Assembly: GCA_963082975.1 (NCBI GenBank)
Contig: OY720344.1
Location: 14,681,580-14,745,579 of the forward strand
Origin: Labia minor
Lineage: Eukaryota; Arthropoda; Insecta; Dermaptera; Spongiphoridae
Direction of reading: 5' to 3'
DNA length: 64,000 nt
Shown here: one piece after another, positions 57,389-64,000 of the stretch
How the letters are laid out: every line of letters begins with the position of its first letter
Numbering within the stretch: the first letter of the stretch is position 1
The notes under the pieces: generated by a model
Seen by the model: only the letters and a program-made list of their open reading frames with translations
The model's database searches: none
What the model was told of the DNA's origin: nothing
Made by a program: the position numbers and the translations under genes

Positions 57389-59316
57389 ATTTACAAAAAC
57401 GTCTTTAATACATATTATTAATATATTTATTTTAAATAACATTGTGAAGTCATTAGTGAAAGATTATATTTTTATATATTATATGATGTAGTAATAATGT
57501 GGTATACATTTTATTCTTAGTTTATTATTTATTTATTTATTAACCTATTTATTTTAAAACATAAAAAATAATAAAATTATAATACTTTGTATACGTAGTA
57601 TAGATTATAAGTATAATGCTTATTTAAATTATAATATACTATAATAGTTATCTAATAGATTAATTCTCCTGTTTAGCTTAGATATTTCCATGAAACATTC
57701 ATTTATCTTGTTGTTGTATGATGATCGAAATGGAGCTTCCTGGAGAGAAAATTTAAAAGAAAAACAATTGAATAAACAGATGTGAAACTATAATTGAATT
57801 CTCTTTTGGTTAGTCATTGATCAATTGTCGATGTTGCTCCTGAATGTGCAAGTCTCGACCAAAGGAGAGGCGCGTTATTTGTCGATAGCACTACTAATAA
57901 TGGATCTCTAATAAATTCCAATTGAATGCTGATAGTGTTTGTTTGAGGTCATCGAAAGCGGAGCGCCACGAGATGAATATCTTTTACCGCCATATAATCG
58001 TGTCGATATGGTAATTTATTAGAACCGCCTGAAGAGAACATGAAGAGAGTCGGGGCAAAGTTCTGGGAAGACACCCACCAGAGCCCATCGGACGTGCACA
58101 TCCCATAACCTGCAAGACGGCCAACCAGCCATGCAGCGACTCAATTACCCCACAATTCGATACAAGAAACGCCCCGTGGTTAACCATGAAGCTTCTGGCC
58201 AAGCCAGAGCAAAATCGGACCCCACCCGATTTAACCCTCCACCATCTTCAACCACAAGAACCAACCCTCTACTTAAAAATCAATTAAGCTTTTGTTTTGT
58301 TTTTGTTTTTTTTTGAAATTAAGCGTCACTGCGGAAATTGAAAACATATTTAAAACAAGTTTTTAAAAAATATCTTCCCTCCTCTCCCTCTTCAACCTCC
58401 CCCCCCCCACTTAAAATAAAAAATATTAAATATAATTAAATATAATTTTACATCTATATTTTAATTAATTAAATAAAATATTAATAAAATCGTATTAAAA
58501 TTGATAATATGTAATAATATACTATTGTGCGAGGTATGTAATTTATTTATTATTTTATTCGAAACCAAGTCAAAATTCTCATTGAGATTTTATTTGGGAC
58601 CGGATACTAACAATCAATAAATTATTTAATTATATAGATTAACTTGAGAGGGTACAATGCATTTTAATTCTTTCTTCCGACTACAATTAAATCTTAAGTG
58701 TCCTTTTTTAGAAAAAGTAGTTCCAATATTTTAATTAAATATCCGGTATTTAAATAAAACAACGAACGTATTTTAAATATATTTTTAAGACTTTGAAATT
58801 AAATTTAAACTTTTATCTTTTTCTATCAAAATCATTATTAAAAAAATAGAGGTATAAACAAAATTAAAATACAATTTTTTTTTGTATAAATATAATATAT
58901 ATATCCAATAAAATTTGAAAAAAAGTAATTATCATTTTGTTTTATTCAATGGAAAAGTTTTTAAAATTACTAATTATTAATTATTAATTGTAAAATTGTT
59001 TTTAAAAGAAACAAAAAAAAAATATTTTCTACTTTGTATTTATAAAATTCCATACAGAATAAAAAATTACTTAAAGTTTTGTGAAATTTTGAAAAGCGCC
59101 TGACTTACCGCAACCGTCAATACGGAATCTTGTCTGTTGTAACATTAAATTGCATACATATTGGAAAAGTGTGGGGTGTTAATGTTTGTGTATAAAAAAC
59201 AAATAATCTAATGTATGATTTTCATAATGGAATTTAAAGAATTGAATATAATTTTTGGTTAAAATTAGTTAAACTTGATAATAGTTTTTTTTTTATTTAC
59301 TCATATTAAAAAATAA
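57389..59316. other. AT-rich DNA around a GC-richer block
   Basis: 57960-58280 is GC-richer and repeat-free. Frames are open on both strands (58131-58316 plus; 57984-58202 minus) with no recognised domain. It may be an exon or conserved non-coding DNA. The rest is AT-rich with poly-T and poly-C runs. Confidence 0.3.
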
Positions 59317-59570
59317 ATTAATAAGAAAAACTTTTTAATACACACGCTTTTTAATGAAACATGTCCTAAAAATAAAAAATAAAATATTAATTAAACCTTG
59401 ATTATTATCCTTTACATATGCCCATCGAAAAAGCCTAGGCCCATATGAACATAAGTAGTGTTGTGGGTATATGTAAAGGATAATATTCAAGGTTTAATTC
59501 ATAATTTATTTTCTATTTTTTAGGGTATTTTTGATTAAAAAGCGTGTATATTAAAAAGTTTTTTATTAAT
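59317..59570. repeat. 254-bp imperfect palindrome (foldback MITE-like)
   Basis: Arms 59317-59424 and 59464-59570 pair over about 105 bp: matched words include AACTTTTTAATA, CACGCTTTTTAAT, AATTAAACCTTGA and ATTATCCTTTACATAT with their complements. About 40 bases separate the arms. There are scattered mismatches and one small indel. No target duplication is clear. No coding capacity. Confidence 0.85.
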
Positions 59571-61049
59571 ATTTTTTCAAGTTTTTAGTTTTTTTTTTAA
59601 TATTTTATTGTTGCTTGCCAGATGTATATAAACCAAACCAAATCCATATTTTTGAAAAATTCATAATATTTCTTTTTTATTATTTATTGGAGATACTGAT
59701 GACACATCGACTTTCATTATACGTTTCAAATTTGAGCGAAATCCCTCAACTAGAAATGGGTTAAAATTATTAACAAATTATTAACATTACAGACAGACAG
59801 AAAAATCAAGTTAATAAAAAGTGAATAATAATTTTATTATAACATTTATTTATTTAATGTGACCACAAAAATATATTTTAATTTGTTTCAGTTTTGATTT
59901 AGTTAATTTAAAAATAAAAGATCTAAATTTTTTTACAAATTCAAGAAATCAATTAACTGTTACTTATGGAAAAAATAAAAATTTTAAATATTCAAATAAA
60001 ATTAAAATTGAAATAACTTCCAATAACCAATATAAAAATAATAAAAACAATAAAAGAAATTACTATTTCAAAAAATTATGAAAATTTAGCTATGTCATAA
60101 AAATTCAATAAATTGATGAATATTGAGACTAATTTGAAACCAAAAAATTTTTTCTGTTGAATACAAACTTGTAAAAAATTCAAACAATTTGGAACAGATT
60201 TAGTCTTTAGTAGAATTCAATAAAAATACAAATTTATTGATTTTCTTTTATATTTATTTGTAAGGAAATTTGATGTAAATTTTTTTAACATCTTAACATG
60301 AAATTTTTTTTATGGGAGTTTTAATTACTGTCGAATAATGATTAATTGAACGGTAATAAATAAATATTTTTAAAAAAAATGTTGTTAATGTTCGAAATGT
60401 ATATACCTACCACCCGCTTCTAGTAAAAATAAAGTTATATGTTGTAAATATCAAGAGAGGAAAATAATATGATTAAGTGGCTGTTTATTAATTCGGAGAA
60501 TAAAGAAGAGGAATTAAAAAGGAATCATAAATTAAGTAAGACTCGTGGCTGAATATTTTGAACAGGGAAAGAAAATTTATTTATTTATTTGTTTATTTTT
60601 TTACACAACGACAAAATCATTTGAAAGTGTAAATTTAATTTATTGATCATGAAATAAATGTTAGATGACAAGACGTGTTGGTCCTTTATAAATTGAAAAG
60701 TTAAGCAAATTTAACAAAATTATTTTTTGATAAACATATATTTATTTTTTTTTTTTTTTTTTTTTTTGTTTTAATATACTCTTGTCTTGTTGCATTCATT
60801 TATCAAAATAAATAAATAGTAAGTAAATAATTATTGAACATTCTTGCTGTTATTTATATAGAAAGGGAATAATATGAAGAAAAAAAAATTTGGGCATGAT
60901 GAAAAAGATTAAAAAAATCAAATTTCAGAAAACTAAATCAAGTTTGTTTTAAAGTTATTATTTACAATCCTATAATTCAAATTTTTAATAATTGGCCAAC
61001 TTAAAAAAATGTTAGCAAATGTCAGAACAAATCAAAAAATCAAAAAAAA
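59571..61049. other. AT-rich DNA with a trace of a HINE-like block
   Basis: 59695-59815 contains, on the minus strand, TCTGTCTGTCTG and TTTCGCTCAAATTTGAAACG, reminiscent of the (TGTC)n plus AAATTTGG arrangement of families A and B but not alignable to them. The remainder is homopolymer-rich, with poly-T at about 60747-60768. Confidence 0.35.
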
Positions 61050-61115
61050 AAACCTTCTTTTGTATTTTCATCCTACGCAAGGACAGCGCCTATCAAGTCA
61101 ATTATGTGTTTTATC
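61050..61115 (-). mobile_element. SINE tail fragment
   Basis: On the minus strand it reads GACTTGATAGGCGCTGTCC, TTGCG, AGGATGAAAATAC, AGAAGG and a T-run, matching the tail of the SINE at 33115-33387 (GACTTGATAGGCGTTGC). The tRNA-like head and body are missing. Confidence 0.65.
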
Positions 61116-62310
61116 ATTCGCGTATAACTATTTTTTTTTTTTTTGTAATAATGACAGTAAATAATTAACCATTAACTTAATTAGAGAGTTCAGAATTTAT
61201 TTATTTATTCTCCTTTTTTCATCAAACGAAAATAAAGTATTCATTCCTTTACAAGTTTGTTTGTTCCTCAATTCAATCGGAAATTAACATAAATATTTTT
61301 CATTTAATATTTTTAAAAAGGTATACATAGCCTATTAATAATTCCTGTTTTGTTAACAATCAAATAAATCTTATATACGAGTATTCTTCGTGATTTACTA
61401 TTTTTGGCGTTCAATGCTCAAAGCAACTCACATTAATTCATAGTCAATTTGAGATTAGTAACTTTTATTTTACAATGATTAAAAAAAACTTAAGTTTCTA
61501 TTCTTATATATATGTATTAAAAATCATTTACATATATGACTCTAAATATATTATAAGTATATAGAAAAGTTAAAACAAAATATAGACTTATAAACCATAT
61601 AAAATTAAAGCAGGTTTCAAACCCATCTAGATAATTTCAACGAATTGAATAAGACAATGAGATGAAGCCTTAGTAATTTTTTTTCTATTTTTTTTTTTTT
61701 TACCTTCCGGCTCACTTGACGCTGGAATTCATTTTTGATCACAACCACTAGTTAAAAATCAATTAGGCTCTTATTTTGAAAATTGAGTTTTAAAAGGACC
61801 ATAAAAAAATCAGATAATTAATTCCCACCACATTAGGGGGAATAATTTGATTTCATTGAATTATCTTACAATGTGTGTGGGGGTACTCGTGTATGTTTTA
61901 AATTTATCTTATATATATATATTATATGTAGAGATTTTTATAATAAATAATTAATATCAAATCTTTCAATCTCAATTAGTATTCCTTATATTTTTATTTT
62001 TTCTCATTTTTATTTTATTTATTTATTTATTTATTATTACGATTTTCAGAGTGATGTTATATATAACTAATTAATTATTAATCATTGCTCATTTGAAAAA
62101 TCTGAAATATCTAAAATTAAAAATAATTATTTTATCATTGAGTCGATTAAAAGTTAAATTTTATATTATTTGTTGAGAAGTTGAGTTATTATAACCTTCG
62201 AATCGTTTTTTTTAGTATTTAACCAATCAAATAGTGAATAAATTTGTTTATTTATATATAGTATATATTAGTGTATTTTAGTATTTTTGGGGGGTGAAAT
62301 CATTTTCTAC
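61116..62310. other. AT-rich DNA, nothing recognised
   Basis: (TA)n near 61908-61920, poly-T and (TTTA)n. No frame or family. Confidence 0.5.
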
Positions 62311-62475
62311 TCTAAAAAAAAGGTAAGATGATTTTGCGAACAGGCTTTTTCCGCTTTTTCCAATTTTTTCAATAAGGTTCTAAAAAAAAGTCAGATAATT
62401 TTGCGACCGGGCTTTTAAAAAATTTCCGCTTCTTTTCAATATGGTTCCAAAAAAAAGGTAAGATGATTTTAAATT
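62311..62475. repeat. tandem repeat, about 68-bp unit, 2.4 copies
   Basis: Units start at 62311, 62379 and 62446 (partial). Each begins TCTAAAAAAAAGGTAAGATG or a close variant and contains GATTTTGCGAAC or GATAATTTTGCGACC and a TTTCCGCTT word. Units one and two differ by substitutions and one base in length. Confidence 0.85.
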
Positions 62476-64000
62476 TTTATCTGTTAAAATTTATAAGGGG
62501 GCAAATTATGAAGCCGGCCTTACAAAGTGGACGTTCAAAAAGGTTGAGAACTTTAATTAAACTTATTATTTTAATATCTACATCTTATACAATATCAAAA
62601 AAATTTTCTTATTCATAGACTTTTTGAAAATAAAGTTATCTGTTAATTGTTCATAATTAATTGGTGTTTAGACTATCGATATACGTTATCATCCAGCACA
62701 TACATTGATAAACAACATAGCTAGCGTTTAGCAACGGATAAAAACTGCTTAAGTGGCCATCTACTGGTGCTTTTAGCTTACTTAATTTATTTTTGTTATC
62801 ATTAAATCAATTAATTTTCTTAATTCATATAATTTTCAATCTAGACCTCATAGTAGTATTTGAAAGTATTAATATAAAATTGATTTTTAAAATTAATCTA
62901 ACTTATTAGAAAAATTGACAAATAAAAGTTAATATGTAAACAATAAATTATAATTGAGATTAAATGAAAATTAATGCATTAAAAATGAAATTGTAATATT
63001 TTTTATAAAAATAAATTTTATTTACTTATTTAAATTTATTGATTTTGTTGTATAATATTTGATAAAAATTATTTATTGATTATTGTTTAATCGGACTAGA
63101 TAGAGATTTTTTTTTAGATATATGATCCATCCCTTAAATTATGGTAATGAAACATCATCTTCACTTTCGATGTACTCGGACTCTTAAACTAACAAAATTA
63201 AACATAATTCCATCGAAACCAACTTTAAAATTATAGCACCCACCTTTGAAACCGGTTCTTATAAAATATTTAAATTAGCCTAAGAAGACGAAGAAGATGA
63301 AGAAGAAATAAAAAGAAATCAAACATCAAAACAAAAAGAGCGAAAAATTCTTTAGTTTCATTATTAGAATTTTGACAAACAATTCCAGTTCATATAGGAA
63401 TGTGAAAATTTGACGTGAGAAAATATCAGAAAAATTGACTTGGTGAATGAAAAGGAGTAATCACGGATGTATAGAATGAGAAAAAATGGAAGAAAAGATC
63501 TTATTCAAATTTTTCATCGACTATTTGTTGATGTTTGAGAATGAAAATGGATGGTTAGACCGAGAGGCGGTTCTCACCCTTGAAAGATGAATGACGCAGT
63601 CATTCATTCATTCATCCTAATTTCAGTGTTGTTTCCAACTTCAAGCACCTTTTTACAAATATATATAATTAATGTATAATATTTATAATTCTATTCCATT
63701 ATAATTTTAGCAAATTTTCCAATTATTTATATTAAGAAAAAAAATTAAAATTAATTTATAATTAAATATTTTTTTTTTATTAGTGCAATTTGATTAATTT
63801 ATAAAAATAAACTCTATAATAGTTCGATCCTTTTTACTTGCTTTTATTTAGTTTCACATTGTGTCCTGTCGTCAAATTTTGCAAGGTGAATTTGACCCAT
63901 TTCCCAATATTCAAATGAGCTAAAATTTTGCATACATATGTAACTCCGATGACAATGCAATATTCAGGTTCACCTATTATTAGTATTATTATTAATTATT
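62476..64000. other. AT-rich DNA, nothing recognised
   Basis: No frame, repeat family or splice-bounded segment is convincing. Small GC-richer patches at about 62680-62770 and 63530-63640 hold nothing I recognise. Confidence 0.5.

Noticed and set aside
1..64000. CRISPR arrays, bacterial operons, phage or defence systems
   Set aside because: No direct-repeat/spacer arrays, no ribosome-binding-site-led gene clusters; splice-like signals, SINE, LINE and mariner content show a eukaryotic genome.

Overview
The window is strongly AT-rich eukaryotic DNA, full of poly-A/T, (TA)n and other microsatellites. It has no complete gene, no operon-like layout and no rRNA or true tRNA gene. The recognisable content is decayed transposable elements typical of arthropods: two mariner (DD34D) families, non-LTR retrotransposons, a tRNA-derived SINE, hAT-type elements, foldback MITEs, and three families of short elements built like Helentron-associated elements (HINE/DINE-1-like). 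I infer an arthropod (insect or crustacean) intergenic or intronic region; the species cannot be told from the sequence.

Layout. 1-8 kb: a candidate minus-strand exon (748-971), one mariner deletion derivative, one family-A element and family-D elements. 8-14.2 kb: two family-B elements and an inverted family-A copy. 14.2-21 kb: AT-rich DNA with almost no structure except a cluster of dyads at 18.6 kb. 21.2-23 kb: a GC-richer island with the best candidate exon (22141-22278, minus). 26-28.6 kb: a shortened mariner and a family-A element nested in a family-B element. 30-31 kb: a hAT MITE with a perfect 8-bp target-site duplication, nested in a family-D element. 33-35.7 kb: a dense graveyard of SINE, LINE reverse transcriptase, hAT transposase C-terminus and a palindromic MITE. 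36.9-38.5 kb: family B and mariner. 38.68-41.14 kb: a 2.46-kb LINE copy with a perfect 13-bp target-site duplication, followed by a 94-bp LINE stub with its own 13-bp duplication. 43.6-48.2 kb: an array of family-B derivatives and a foldback element. 49-56.3 kb: four mariner remnants and another LINE tail. 56.9-59.6 kb: a foldback element with a 6-bp duplication and a 250-bp palindrome. 61-62.5 kb: a SINE tail and a 68-bp tandem repeat.

No transposase or reverse transcriptase frame is intact. Every one carries stops, frameshifts, deletions or a changed catalytic residue, so nothing here looks able to move by itself. The most informative observations are the shared architecture of families A and B (subterminal inverted repeats, microsatellite, terminal hairpin, with a paired hairpin substitution in one copy), the datable nested insertions, and two splice-site-bounded open frames that may be exons of an unrecognised minus-strand gene.
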